Part shown: positions 24,894 through 40,560 of the stretch, piece after piece
How positions within the stretch are numbered: the first letter of the stretch is position 1
Layout: each line of letters starts with the position of its first letter
DNA from: Krasilnikovozyma curviuscula
Lineage: Eukaryota > Basidiomycota > Tremellomycetes > Cystofilobasidiales > Mrakiaceae
Direction: 5' to 3'
Assembly (NCBI GenBank): GCA_014825775.1
Contig: MVAQ01000032.1
Location: 1-64,000 of the forward strand
DNA: 64,000 nucleotides
Made by a program: the position numbers and the translations under genes
Notes under the pieces: model-generated
The model's input: only the letters and a program-made list of their open reading frames with translations
What the model was told of the DNA's origin: nothing
Database searches by the model: none

Positions 24894-25461
24894 CCTGTCC
24901 AGCCCAGCCTAAGCCTCGAATGGGGATTGAGGTTATGCCAGCGTCGCAGGTGTGCTTTGAGCTCTTCTTTCCAGTCAACCTTGTTACAGGACCAAGAAAG
25001 CCTGAAGCTGCGATATCAGCTAAGATTCTAAGATGGATCCTTTTAAGATTTTTGAGTATTTGGAGGATGCTGGGTTGAAAACGAGTTCGCCTCTGTTGAA
25101 CCTGAGCAACAGGTCGATTGCGGGCAAAGATACAAGGTGCTGCTGCCACTCACTTACCCGTGAAATTCAACTGTGTGGTGAGCAAATTGTCTTTGTAATG
25201 TTAATTTGGTGTTCCTGTTGCTGATCAGTCTGGCAGCATCTACTTTTATTAGGAAAAGAGCAGGATACAAAAGCTTGATTCAAGCACGAATTCTGAGCAT
25301 CAAGACCTGCAGTACATATCGATAGTGCATTAGGCAAGTCAATTTCCAAAGAGCATCTGAATTTTCTCTGCTGACCCTCTCTCCCTTTAAAAATACTGTG
25401 GTTTCAATGTGTTCCAACCTGTTTGCAGGTATCCAACTTCCGGCTTCTTCTCTCCTCAAAG
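24894..25461. promoter_or_regulatory. divergent promoter region, MON2 and COX20
   Basis: These 568 bp separate two outward-facing genes. The open frames here are out of frame with MON2 exon 1 and look like chance. TATA-like and pyrimidine-rich stretches near 25380-25450 probably belong to the COX20 promoter and leader. Confidence 0.5.
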
Positions 25462-26389
25462 ATGGTCTATCAACCCCCGAACGCTCAACCTGAAGAACCT
25501 CAGGATCCTGGTGCTCGTGTATATACAACTTTCCAGATCCATGGAGCTGATCACAAGCAGATCGATGCCAGGCAGCCGACGACGATTCCTCCAAAAGCTG
25601 CCGATGCAACCCTTAGTAACATCTGGAAATCATTGCAGATCACTGTGAGTTGACTCTTTATATGAGGGTTTCCATTCTACATTTCGGGTTTGCAAGCTGA
25701 GAATTTTTGTATTCTTGTGCATCGACTTCCTTTCATCGATCGAATTGCTCTTCCAAAAAAAAAGTTCACTACAAATCCAATGGAAACCCTCAATACAATG
25801 CCCAAAGTACAATGCTTCAGAGAATCAATACTCTATGGGATAGGTGGTGGAACTGGGATTGGTCTGATACGATATATCTCTTCGCGCAGTGAGTTGAAGT
25901 GCGTTGGTGCATGGACACAGACACTGACCTATGTTCATATCCCTGTGCCGCTTCTAGGAGTGAGTAGTTCTATAAACTTCAGTATGGCGACTTTCATGTG
26001 TATAGCAGCAGCGTCGTGGTAAGTTCCCGGGCTGGTTAGAGGTATTGTCTTCCTAGCACTCCAACACTGATATACGTGGCTTGTTGCTCTTCTCTAGGAC
26101 GACTTGCCGGACGGCGCGACAACGACAACTCGAAGAAATCCGACTGATCCAAGAACGATACCCCGAGCGAGCGGCCAACATCTCGAAACAAGAAAGAGTG
26201 CAGCTGATCCAGAAGAAACTGGAGGCACTACCTACGCCGGAACAGATCGAAGAGTCGCTGAAGGCTGGGTTAAAGATCTCACCTCAGACGGTAGAGGAGG
26301 CCAAGAAGAGAACAAACGCAGGTTATGCTGATTTCTCGAACGTGGAGTCAACAACGAAACCGAAGGATCCTTGGTATAAAGTCTGGTAG
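25462..26389 (+). CDS. COX20: cytochrome c oxidase assembly factor COX20
   Basis: Cox20 is a mitochondrial inner-membrane chaperone for newly made Cox2. The spliced protein is about 225 residues. The family core is present: VQCFRESILYGIGGGTGIGLIRYI (first hairpin helix, with the conserved Cys-x-Arg-Asn/Glu-Ser start) and NFSMATFMCIAAASWTTC (second helix). A long charged C-terminal tail (about 90 residues with ISKQERVQLIQKKLEALPTP) is typical of fungal members. Introns: 25645 to about 25763, one after ISSR, one inside the TGG of AAASW. The first has an odd acceptor, nine A residues directly before AG, and an upstream GAG acceptor would add 23 residues in frame, so that junction is uncertain. 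No classical presequence is visible. Confidence 0.85.
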
Positions 26390-27031
26390 AGAATGTATTG
26401 ATGTTCAAAAATCCCTCTCTACTTCAATGTGGCTATTCGTGCAAAGTGACAGCATGCTTGGGAAGGTACTGTGATGCTGCAACGGGCTGTGGCTCCTCAA
26501 GGCATTGAACCGATGGATGTCACCCTCCTCTAGGAGAAAATGTGTCCTACTTGTCAGCGTCTCCGATTTGAGAGGATATTTTTATCGTCCAAGAAGGAAA
26601 CAGGCAAAATTGAGATGTAATCTCTGCAGATTAGGTCAGACTCTCCGCGCTGAATTTCGTCTTCTCACCGACGACCGTCTGCTCTGGGAGCCAAACTTTT
26701 TCTTGAGGTTCTTACCCAAACAACAACCCCTGCACACTTTCGAAGACCGATAACATTATCGAAGAACTTTCTGAGAACTGGTGGAAGGCTCAAACCCCGG
26801 ATAGGTAGAGGGAAAGGGAAAGTAAGATTAAAGGCTCGGGCTGTTGAGATTTGTTGCTGTTGATAACAAGGTATGAACAACGTGCCATCATTTGTGCTAC
26901 TGGGAGCTACTTGAACAGTTTGTTCTTCACTTCGTACAGTGTGGAGCAGCGTAGACGCTGTAGTAGTCGAATAGGACAGGGAAAACTTTGGTCATTGCAC
27001 CTGTTTGGATGGTGACCAACTGGCCTCAAAT
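26390..27031. other. unassigned region between COX20 and MED19-like gene
   Basis: 642 bp with no gene I can support. Part must serve as the COX20 3' end and the promoter of the next gene. A minus-strand frame near 26650-26770 encodes a short basic peptide with VCRGCC, but it has no start or splice partner, and the plus-strand 82-codon frame at 26505 has no family resemblance. Confidence 0.4.
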
Positions 27032-28085
27032 ATGGATCATGACCCTGTAGCCAGCAGTTCTACCTCACCTTCTCATCCAAATCCTGTTCCAGCGGTGGAT
27101 CCACCACCGATATTGGATTTCTCATTCCCTCGTGAGTTGCTTTCTTGCAATTCGCACGATGCTTCTTTCTCCTTTGACCTGTTTGATGACACCTAATGTA
27201 ATCTCTACCTTGTGCCTCAACCTTTATAGCACCGCCTCAATCCCACCTATCAGGATCATTAGACCTGCTACCTCTACTCTCAATAGGTCCTTCATACGAC
27301 TTCTACGTTCGACCTTACTTCAAAAACCAACTTCCCCAGCATTTACAACCCTCTGCAGTCGCAATAACATCTACAAACCCTCTTGTATCCTCGCTTCTAG
27401 ACTCAGCATCGAAGGGGAAGGGAAAACAGAAGGCCCTTCAGAATGCAACAGCAACAGCTTTCCAAAGTACACCGCAAACGATTACAGAACTCAAGAAGAT
27501 GGTTCCTGATTACGCTGATCTGGTACCGGATGCAGTCGTGTTAGGTGATTCCTGCCGAAGCTGCTGGATTTTCGTTATTAGTCTGAACTGATCTGCTCTT
27601 TTGCTTGCGGTTTTCAAAGGGAACCACCCTTCGATATTGATACCGGATCAGTCTCTGCGATCGCTGGTGATGCGAGAACCTGAAGGTGAACGGCCAAGGA
27701 TACTGCCGTTTAGCGACAGGATACTGGAGTCGTTTACGTTGGTTGCTGGTGTATTGGAAGAGGTGAGTAGCTGGAATTCTACGGCAGAACCAGAGCCCAT
27801 TTGCAGTGCTGACGCCCTTTCTCGTTCTCCAGTCGAATGATACCTCACTCTTCATACAGCCGCCGAGACCTGAAAGGAAAAAAAAGAAGACAAAAAGACC
27901 TCGACCTGACATTGGCCTGACAAACGGTGAAAGTCCGCCGGATCCCAAGAAACAGCGAGTGAGTCCAGTCCTCGGTATATTTGGGGACGCGCCGTTTGGC
28001 ACTAAAAACCAACAAATTAATTTAAATCTAGATGATGAATCATCCAGGAACGCCAATGTCCATGGGAGGCGGCAGCCATCGATAG
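27032..28085 (+). CDS. MED19: probable Mediator subunit MED19/Rox3-like protein
   Basis: Med19 sits in the head/middle of Mediator and helps RNA polymerase II start transcription. The spliced protein is about 260 residues. The match rests on GSLDLLPLLSIGPSYDFYVR, then a helical stretch ending LKKMVPDYADLVPDAVVLG, then HPSILIPDQSLRSLVMREP and ILPFSDRILESFTLVAGVLE, the order seen in Med19 (glycine-proline pocket, PG/DLPG turn, then the L-x-P-F/L-L-F-L-x-P-G segment). A lysine-rich tail (RKKKKTKRPRP) follows as in animal Med19. Introns are in phase at 27137, 27546, 27762 and 27959-28031. The last gives an end MNHPGTPMSMGGGSHR with stop at 28083-28085. Residue-level identity to known Med19 is low, so this is a probable call only. 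Confidence 0.6.
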
Positions 28086-28684
28086 AACTGAATGCTAACT
28101 CGAAAATGCTTTCACAACTACTGTGCCAGTCACTCCTGCACTTTCACTATTCACTTTAACGAAATGTTAATTCTACATTCTGTTGCCGTTCGAGAAGGTT
28201 ACTTCTGTATAGGCTTGTATCTCGTAATTGTAAAAGATGACGGATGTCTACCCTTTGCACGATTACTATCAGCACCTGAAAAGTCAGCGACATATGAAGC
28301 AAGCAAGGAGCTATTTTCAATGGTGTGACTCTGCGTCTAAAGCAAGGCAAACCGTTTTGCTGATGATTCGTTTCGCTGGTATGCCGCAGACGACAACTCG
28401 TGTAAAACTTCCACAAAGGTTGAAGCTAGTTCATTAGTCGGCTTGGACTCAGGAAACCTGCTCCTCATCAAAAGTTGAATACAGACTGCTACTGAGATCG
28501 AAGAACAGCCCATTGATACACGTTCTGGTGAGCCTCTTCTTCTCTTGCTGTTTTGAGCCAGTATCCTGTCTACAGTTTTAAACTGTTCTTGAATTCTGCC
28601 TCAGCAACAGATACGTCGACTGTGTTCAGAAAATATACTGCGTTGATCGTGTCAACTGCCTCTTAAGAAGAAAAGTCGAACGGG
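28086..28684. other. unassigned region
   Basis: 599 bp before the next start codon. A 66-codon plus-strand frame at 28237 begins MTDVYPLHDYYQHL but has no family resemblance. A GTGAGC...CTACAG pair at about 28525-28575 could be an intron in the 5' leader of the next gene. Confidence 0.35.
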
Positions 28685-30115
28685 ATGGGTGCTTCTTTCC
28701 AGACAGCGACAAGAAAAAGCCTGAGTGGGGCTCTCTTCTCACAAAAGAGCCATGCTAGGAACATTAATCAGCGTTCAAAAAGGGGGTATGCCAGCAGCAT
28801 CGGATCAAGCCCGTCGTCGAAGATCCAGGTTATCCCCTTTGGCAAAGTGACGCTCGAGATGGCAGAAACGCAGCTACGGACTTACTCTTTTGTTGCTGTA
28901 GGGTTTGAATATTCTATGGACTTGTGGTTTCCACCCATCTGATCACTCCTGCTTGACTCGTAGCTCTTCTCAATTTCTGCAACCGTCGGTGAAATCTTGA
29001 AGCACTTGATCACAAAACGCTTTCCCAACTTCAGTAAAACAGCATCTTTTTTACAATCTGACGTCGAGCTTGTTAATAGTAGAGCAGTTTACTACCCAAC
29101 TTGGTCCATTCAGAATATCAAAGCTCGACTCCCAGTGACGATTAAGAACCCTGAAAGAGGAGAACCTTCAACAACAACCCTCGTTTACAACTTTCCTGGT
29201 CTTTCGTACCTGCCAGGAAATTCAGTCACTCCTTTGTCGCAACTTGGTCTTCCACTCCCCCTTCCATTCGCTACAAACTTCCACCCAATCGGCGAAACAA
29301 GAGTTCACAACCTTCAAGAGTTCGAGCCGAGCTATCACCTTGAGAAACAGCTAAAAAACACTCCTATCACTGCACTTCCATTCAACATCTCACCCTCTTC
29401 CGTTTTGGAGCTTGCGAAGGCCAAGTTTATGAAGCAGCAAGCTACCATTGACGATGATCTCTTCGAATGCGATATTCAAAAGCTGGAGGATGTTGAGTAT
29501 ACTGCTCATCCTATATACTACCCGCTATATCTTGCTAGTGAGATATACTATGTGTTCTTGTCTGCTTTATTTTGTTCAACTTCAGCTGACCGTGCTTTCC
29601 TGTTATCAGACTTCAGGCATAAAGATGGAGGGATCGACAAGGAAGGAAGGGTGGTAGATAGATATTTTACACTGGTAATGGAGGCTTGGGATTCTATTCC
29701 TGCAGTTTGGTAAGTTCCAGCAATACAAGAATGTCCCTCTGGTTTTAACCCTGACGCTGGTCCTATCTGGGCCCATTAGTCGCGTCGCGATACCTGCGAA
29801 CCCACTGATTGCGACTCCAGAAAGCCCTTGGATCAACAGTGGACCAGGGTGGGTGTCCAACCACATCATCGTTGACGAAGATGAAGAGCTGGTCGAGGAA
29901 CCTTGGTGTGAGTGCGCTGCTGCACTCGTTCTAACATCGCACGGCTGACGCTTAGTCTTTTAGTCCAAACTCAGTTGACGGGAATAGTGACGAGAGACAA
30001 GTTACCAAAACCTGTACAGTGGCTGACCAGCCCCGAAACACTTAAGTCGTTGGGTAGAGAAGAGGACATAGTTTGGAGCGACAATCGTATAAAACCGTTC
30101 ACGAAGGATTCGTAG
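28685..30115 (+). CDS. unknown protein with mitochondrial-type presequence
   Basis: I do not know a function for this protein, though the segment ARAVYYPTWSIQ-like followed by a long beta-rich domain recalls uncharacterised proteins found across basidiomycetes. The spliced length is about 390 residues. The first 38 residues are basic with no acid (MGASFQTATRKSLSG ... KRGYASS), ending in an R-G-Y-A-S cleavage-like site, which suggests import into mitochondria. Other visible marks are VYNFPGLSYLPGN, LPFNISPSSVLELAKAKF and HPIYYPLYLA. There is no clear membrane helix. Four introns have standard borders (after TYSFVA, YLA, IPAV and EEPW), and all junctions keep the frame. The gene is convergent with PRP2, 84 bp between stops. 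Confidence 0.75.
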
Positions 30116-30199
30116 TAGGATCATCACTTGTTACACGGTTGATTTTCACAGCAATAAACAAAAACTGGTGGACATTGCTACAACGATACATAAACAGTT

Positions 30200-34024
<3,825 letters not shown>

Positions 34025-34440
34025 CCTTGTTTCTTGATCTCCAGCAAAGACCTTCCGATGGAGACGGTCTCTGGATGACTTTTTGGCGCTTTAATCGATG
34101 CTGGTTTGAGGCAGCTTTCCAGCTTGCCAGCTTCCATTCTCGTTGCAACCAACCGTCAAACCCATCAGCTTAACAAATCAAAATTTGTGCGTCGAAGATA
34201 GCTTTGGATATTGGATACTCTCATCTCTCAGTCTGGAGAAATCTAGCACGGTATACCAGAAGAGAATATCCCTAACGCGCTTTTGCAGTCGACAGGACAG
34301 GATTCACGAAAGGGTCCTTGTGAGTCTTGGTGATGTAAACTTCTTGCTTGCATTCAATTGTCTGACAATCCAGAAACTTTATCTTGTTTCAGAACCATCA
34401 TTCTTAATTGTACAGGTCGAGCACCCGCTCCTTGGAAGCA
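34025..34440. promoter_or_regulatory. divergent promoter region, PRP2 and SWD2
   Basis: 416 bp between two start codons, both for essential RNA-processing or chromatin genes. No single element stands out. Confidence 0.5.
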
Positions 34441-36040
34441 ATGGCGTCCTCTTCCAGGTCAAAAAGCGAGATGAAACCAGTATCACTAACTGCTCCTATC
34501 TTGGTGAGTGTTTCTTCGATATACCCATGGATATCTGAAGACGTGCTGAATATGATGAACCACCTCAATGGCGCTGTCTCCCAGGCTTCGTTTCGTCCAG
34601 CTCGTGTCATCCCGTCCCCTACCGCTCATGAAAAGCTGCAGTCACTATCATCTTCTCTGAGTTTCACAGATGATGGCAACTTCTTAGCCATAGCCAGTGA
34701 AGATGGCGAAGCCTTCCATGTTATGGACTGTCAGACGGGAGAGTAAGTTGCGCTACCATCTACCTCAACACTTGCCAGTTTTTCACTCTGTGTCCACCTA
34801 ATGATATATCAGGCTTAAAACAAGAGCGTACTCTCAGAAATACGGTGTCGGTCTGGTTCGGTATACCCACGGGCGATCAACTGTACTGCACTCTTCAACA
34901 AAAGGCGACGGTAAGTGAGCTGCTCCTCATGTCTGATCTTCTTCTTTCGATTGAAATGAGACATGATGAAGTGGTTCTCATTTACATTCAATTGCGTTGC
35001 TCACAGACGCCATTCGATATTACTCGTCTCATGACAGTAAATATCTGGCTTACTTCAAAGGACACACAGACCGTGTCATTTCGCTTGAAATGTGTCCTGC
35101 GGACGATGGTTTCATTTCTTCATCTCTTGATAACACTGTTCGTCTTTGGGATTTGAGGATGGAAGGATGTCGAGTAAGTATCTTGACAGAATTTGTAAGG
35201 CTTTTGCTTGACGATCGACAGGCTGATTGCCTCCTTTGTCCTTGTGCGTGTTTTCTTTCGCACATAGGGTCTGCTACATGTGCAGCACTCTCCAGTTGTA
35301 GCGTACGACAATATGGGAATGGTCTTCGCTGTCGCCCAAAACGGGTTTAACGCCATCCATCTCTACGCCAGCCAGTCCTTCGACCAGGTCAGTTGTCGTT
35401 TGACGGCGTCTAAACTACCCATGTACCCAGCTCATTTTTTCTTCTTGCTAGGCGCCCTTCATGACAATCCCGTTCGTAGACGACCGTTTGGCTGAAATCT
35501 CGTACCCACCTCGAATTCCTATTATTACCTCCCTCTCGTTCTCATCAAATGGAAGGTTCCTGCTGGTTGGAACATCGTCAGATGTACATTATGTCCTTGA
35601 TGCTTTCCAGGGACATATCGTACGAAGGTTGGAAGGGAGCGTTGGATTAGAGAAAGATGATAAAGGAAAGGCAGGTGTTGAGCCGATAAGAGGGAAGAGT
35701 GGAGAGGAGGTCTGCTGGAGTAGTGATTCGAAGTTTGTACTAGCGGGTAAGCTGCTTGCCAATCTATGTCTCGACTGTTCGAAGGGCTCATGGTGATTTC
35801 GTCCTTTCAGGCTCGAACGATGGCCATGTAGTCTGCTGGGACCTCACTAATAGTGATGGTCATCCACAGGGAGTGCCACCTTTGACACTCCGACCTATCT
35901 CAAAGGTAGAAGGGCATGCGGGGGCCGTCAGAGCTATAAAGTTCAACCCTAAGTACTTACAGTTCGGCAGTGGTGGGTTAGGAACAGGTTGTATTTGGCT
36001 ACAGGGCAAAGACTCGAAGATGAAAGATGAAGAAAACTGA
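34441..36040 (+). CDS. SWD2: WD40 protein Swd2/WDR82
   Basis: Swd2 is shared by the COMPASS (Set1) histone H3K4 methyltransferase and by the cleavage-and-polyadenylation or phosphatase complexes in the nucleus. The spliced protein is about 390 residues and forms a seven-bladed propeller. Visible are [15 protein letters not shown] at the N-terminus, [80 protein letters not shown] and [16 protein letters not shown], followed by [19 protein letters not shown]. The ATG at 34441 is chosen because an 81-nt intron at 34504-34584 then joins SLTAPIL to ASFRPARV. A short insert ([18 protein letters not shown]) lies between two late blades. The gene is convergent with the hydantoinase gene, 106 bp apart. 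Confidence 0.93.
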
Positions 36041-36146
36041 TATAAACGCTCGTAGTTGCTTGTCTTATCATATAATCGTTCTCGTCTGCGCATGCAATGA
36101 AATATCAAAATGAGAACATATTTTAATACAATCATTTCGAAGGTCG

Positions 36147-39100
36147 TTAGGTAGAGTACTCCTCTATCACGGAACGAGGCACCTTGTACTCGCCCACTGG
36201 AACGTAAGGGTGATCCAATCCAAAGGCAGTAGGCCCACCAATCTTCAAACCCTGAGGTGACTGCCACAGAGGCGAACCGGCCAGTGCAATCACCGTCACT
36301 CTTAAGCCGTACATATATTCCGGAGTACCAAGAGCACTACCAGTCTGAGAGTCCAAAATGTTGATGAGGCAAGGGACCATCGCAGCGACGGTTCGCGTTC
36401 CGTCCGGCTTCTCTAAATAAGCACAGATGTTCTCGTTTTGGAAAGGAACCACGAGGTGGTCATCTGGGCCGAAGTTCTTATTCTCCGCATTTGGATCCTC
36501 CGCTTCATCAAGCTCGTCGTCAGATAAAGCAGCTATTCTGACAGATCCAAGGGTGAAACCCCGCTTAACCTCCCTCGTAACGCCAACAATTTTTCCTGAG
36601 AGAAGCTCACTGTCAGCACTCAGTCTAAAAGTGGTTCACATAGCGTCCTCACTCACCGACGAACAGCAACGATCCATTTTGTATCGAGAGGATTTCTCCT
36701 GGAATGGCTTTGAGATTGTTCTTCTGGCGACACATAGCGACAGCTCTTCCAATCCACCACGCTTGAGACATCGTTCTTGTACAGCCGAAGTCTCTCGCAT
36801 CTGCCATAGCGAGCGGCGGAGGGCACAGAGCGCCTGAAGATCCGTACGTCGTCGCCACATTTCTCATCACTGTCTCGACAAACATTGGGTTTCCGACTCG
36901 AGTAAGAATCTATAGGATAGAACCAGGAAAGGGAGTCAAATCAGGTAAGTTGAATCAGAAAGATAAGTAGTATGGCCACTCACGACAGTGTTGTTATCAC
37001 CATCACTCAACGCACAAGGAACCAGAGCATTAGGCCGATCGTAAACGTTTGGTAGTACCATTTCTAGTTGAGGGTAAGCTGCAGATTTGAGGGAAGGCAC
37101 AAAAAGGTGTCACTCATTTTGTCAGAGGGATGTATTCGAATAAATGCTACAGAAAGACTCACCTCTTCCCATCAAGTCACCGTCGAATGCAGGAACATCG
37201 AAATATTTACTAGAGCCCATGATTAGGCTCTGGAGACCGTTTCCACCTCCGATTTCATCACAAAGAGTGGCAGCGAACGACTTGATGCCCATGAACTTCG
37301 CGAGATCCTCAGCGCTATTCCTAAGCTCCTTTCCGCTTCGAATTCTCTCTGAACCGACTGAAGGAGAACCCATGAAGCCTCCACGAGCAATCATGTCATC
37401 ATCTTTGAGAGATGTGTGATCGATCACTCTGATCCTTCCTCCTTCTCGGATGATTTGGCGAGAAATGAGGTAGCTTGGGTAAGGAGATCCTCCTCCTCCA
37501 GTTCCAAGAATGGCACAGCCTTCCATGATAAAAAAGAGATCTGTCTCCGTCAAGATCCACTCTTTTTCAACAATGGTAGGTTTGTAAGTTGAATAGTTTT
37601 CGACACCGCTTCCATCCGCGCCCTTCTTCAGGATTTCCTGTGCTTCTTCCTCTTCATCGATGACATCTGGCAACGCGGTGGCAATAGGAGATGATGGTTT
37701 GGAAGAGGGTGGCGTCAACAGATCGGTTGGAGAGAAAGCAAGCTCGCCAACAGCTCGGACAACAAGACGCGTCGCTTGATTAGAAACATAGGCTAGATAG
37801 AAAAAGTGAATCAAATCAGTATCTTATTCAACTGATCAATTAATGCATTACTGAACTCACCAACTGGGAGAACCTCAATGCTGGCGATTCTAGCACTCTC
37901 CTTCGAGGCGCCATTGGCAACGACCATTTCCAACGCCTTCTCCTTAAAAGACTCCAACACGACATCGATGTCCTTTCCAAGCATTATTTCGATTGTGTCA
38001 ACAGTGGCAGAAACGTTTGCGATGGCAGCTCCGACGGCGTTGGCGACTGATGAGCAGATGGGCGTGATAATCTCACCGACTCCCTCGAGGACGGGAGGCA
38101 CTATGAACTGGAAGGAAAATTACGTCAAGCAACTATCTCGAGGAAGATCATAAAATCATAGACTCACTGCTCCTCCACCACACAGTAGAATGGTCGCATC
38201 TTCAGGCGATGTCTTCATCCTGTCAATGACATTCTCCAGCAGCTTTTTGATAACTTTCTGTGCCTGGGAGATTGTTGGAGGTTTGATATGAGAGACCTTG
38301 TCTGCCGATCCGATATCAAAGTACTTCTTCGAATCCTCAGCGACGAGAATATCTGTTGTGGTGAGCACATCACCACCGAAGACCAGAGCATCTCGAGTGA
38401 GGTAGTGGCCGACACTGTCTGGACCAACGGTGACTTTGCCATCGGATGATTCTCGGACTCGAGACCCTCCTCCTAGACCAATAGATTGGACATCAGGCAT
38501 AGAGAAGCTTTGGAAAAGGGTTATCAGTTGTAGCACTTGAATAACGGGGAAGCGATTGAAACTCACTTGGTACGCACTCCAGCGACTTCTGTAAATCTAC
38601 CAGCCAATCTTGGGAAACCGGAAGGGAGTAGGACACCAACGTCCTGTTTAAGAGATCTTAGTCAGATTAACATTGAGCAGTAAAGCGGAAGAGTGCTAAT
38701 TACAGAAGTAGTTCCTCCGACATCGACAACAAGCATGCTCTTGCCCTCACCAGCGGTCTTCAGATCAAACCCGGCGAGGTAAGACGCTCCTCTCATAGAG
38801 TTCGTCGCTCCCGAGCTGAATGTTCTTATTGGCAGATCAGCAGCAGCTTCGGCTGAAGTCAGAGTGCCGTCGTTCTGAGTGAGATAGAGCGTGCAATCTT
38901 CGAGTCCGAGAGCGTCCATCGCCCTTTTGAAACCGCGAACGGTCTTTTGAGCGAACGGCTTGATACTGGCGTTGAGAATAGATGCATTTTCCCTTTCCAA
39001 GAAACCTATCATGGTAAGATTGGTATCAGCTGACGACTGATGGGGTAAATGCGCACAAACATAACATACCAACTTGAGCAACGTCTCTGGAACAGGTGAA

Positions 39101-40048
39101 GTTGTAACCTTCAGATTCAGGGAGCAGCTTTTGAAGAATAGATCTGGCGGCATATTCGTTTTTGCCAGACACATCAAGCGGTGAATCTTTGTAAACAGCC
39201 CAAGCGTCAACGAGAGCAGAAACTCAGGAGCAGAAGCTGAAGCCTACTTACAGATTCCAATGATACAAACATCTTTGAGCCCTAGCTTTTTGATTATCTC
39301 AGCCTGTTCTTTTACCTCTTCTGGGTCCAATTCAGCAATAGGACGGCCGTCGCTGTGGCAAGGAGACGTTAGCAACTGCGCCAGGCAACGGTAGCGTTAG
39401 ACCCACATCTGAAAACCCCCTTTGATTATCCCGATGTGACCAAGCATAATTTCCTTGAGCTGCACGGAACAAAAAAGCATCAGAGACTTGTTCTCAGAGC
39501 TCAAGAACCGCTAACGACCACTCACAGTCTCCGGGAAATCGATGAATGCAGGGCATTCGGTTGTGTAAGGGTACGCCAGCCTGATGACAGCCACAGGTCT
39601 TAGTCTTCTTCTATCCGCTTGTACTACACTGTTAATGAAGGCGGTAGTACCCAAACTAGAAGTACTGGATTCAGCATCTGCAGTGGGCCGAGCATAAGTC
39701 GCAACTCACTTCAGGGAGATAACTTTGTCGTCTTCGCTGAGATTGGCGTCCTTCAGCACAGCTCTGACACAAGTCTCAATGCCATCCTTCACCTGAGGGG
39801 TGGTTGAAGTTTTGTGGAAGGCAACCACACCTCTCGTTTTGGGATCTGAGGTTTTGGAGAGGTCGAGCTAAAAGAACTGTGAGTAAAGGCGTCCTCTTCT
39901 TTATCTAGTCAGAGAAGATCCTATAATTACCAGAGCAGCATCTGTGTTAGTACCACCCACCTGTTCAGTCAGTCAAAAAGTCAGTAAAATGAGATCATCG
40001 AGAGGCAGGGATACGCACGTCGACACCAATTCTGTAGAAGTTTGGCAT
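36147..40048 (-). CDS. hydantoinase/oxoprolinase-family protein fused to DUF917 domain
   Basis: The N-terminal 600 or so residues are an ASKHA-fold hydantoinase A/oxoprolinase domain: MPNFYRIGVDVGGTNTDAAL, LGTTAFINSVVQ, SMLVVDVGGTTSD and LCGGGAV are its phosphate-binding and adenosine motifs. The C-terminal 350 residues are a DUF917 domain (S-methyl thiohydantoin desulfurase type), seen in MEGCAILGTGGGGSPYPS, GFMGSPSVGSER and PAFDGDLMGRAYPQ. Together they make about 1,000 residues. Related enzymes hydrolyse five-membered cyclic amides in an ATP-dependent way. The substrate here is unknown. Fourteen or so introns were followed. The first splits the Asp of GVD from VGGTN. The facing NCS1 permease gene starts 512 bp away, so import and ring opening of a hydantoin-, allantoin- or pyrimidine-like compound is a reasonable inference. 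Confidence 0.88.
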
Positions 40049-40560
40049 GGTGACTGCTGGAAAATGCGAATATCTGTTGGTTTGAGTTTAGTTTTGGGGG
40101 GATGCCTCTCAGTAGTGAGATATCTATCTTCACAAACAGGAACCTCCTCGGCTAGGCAGCCCCGCTTCAATTTCAGGACCAGTCGTGTAGCGAGCGACCA
40201 ACGGCAATCAACGCCTTGATCAAAACATTCACGACAGCGGCGTACTCCCATCGCTTCATCTCCAAGTGGCTTTTCTCCTTTGATAGAGAGGTGGGTTCAT
40301 AAATCAAATCAGCAGTAGATCCCACGTCCAAGAGATGTGACAGAGACTGAACTATTGCTCTCACGACAGATTCCAAACTTTCGGCTTCGACTTCCAGCTG
40401 TCGTGTAACAAGACCCTCCGACGAAAAGCGCTCCAAACAAGTTTAGATTGCCGAACAGCGATAAAACGCCAATCACCGGTAGCCTTATAAATAAATTCAT
40501 GGGTGAGAGTGTATCTTTTTGTTCTTCCCTTCGACCATCTCCCCTTTCTTTGGTTCTAAT
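40049..40560. promoter_or_regulatory. divergent promoter region, hydantoinase and NCS1 permease
   Basis: 512 bp between the start codons of two genes that may act together. Two HGATAR matches, possible nitrogen-regulatory GATA sites, occur at 40124-40129 (minus) and 40281-40286 (plus). About 1.5 are expected by chance in this length, so they are weak evidence. Confidence 0.45.

Noticed and set aside
26505..26770. Possible small gene between COX20 and MED19, including a VCRGCC peptide on the minus strand
   Set aside because: No start codon, splice partner or known ribosomal/zinc-ribbon spacing could be found.
28237..28437. 66-codon plus-strand frame
   Set aside because: No family resemblance and no intron signals, and it lies in the probable 3' flank of the previous gene.
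40049..40560. GATA-factor sites as proof of nitrogen regulation
   Set aside because: Two HGATAR matches in 512 bp are about what chance gives. They are noted but not claimed.
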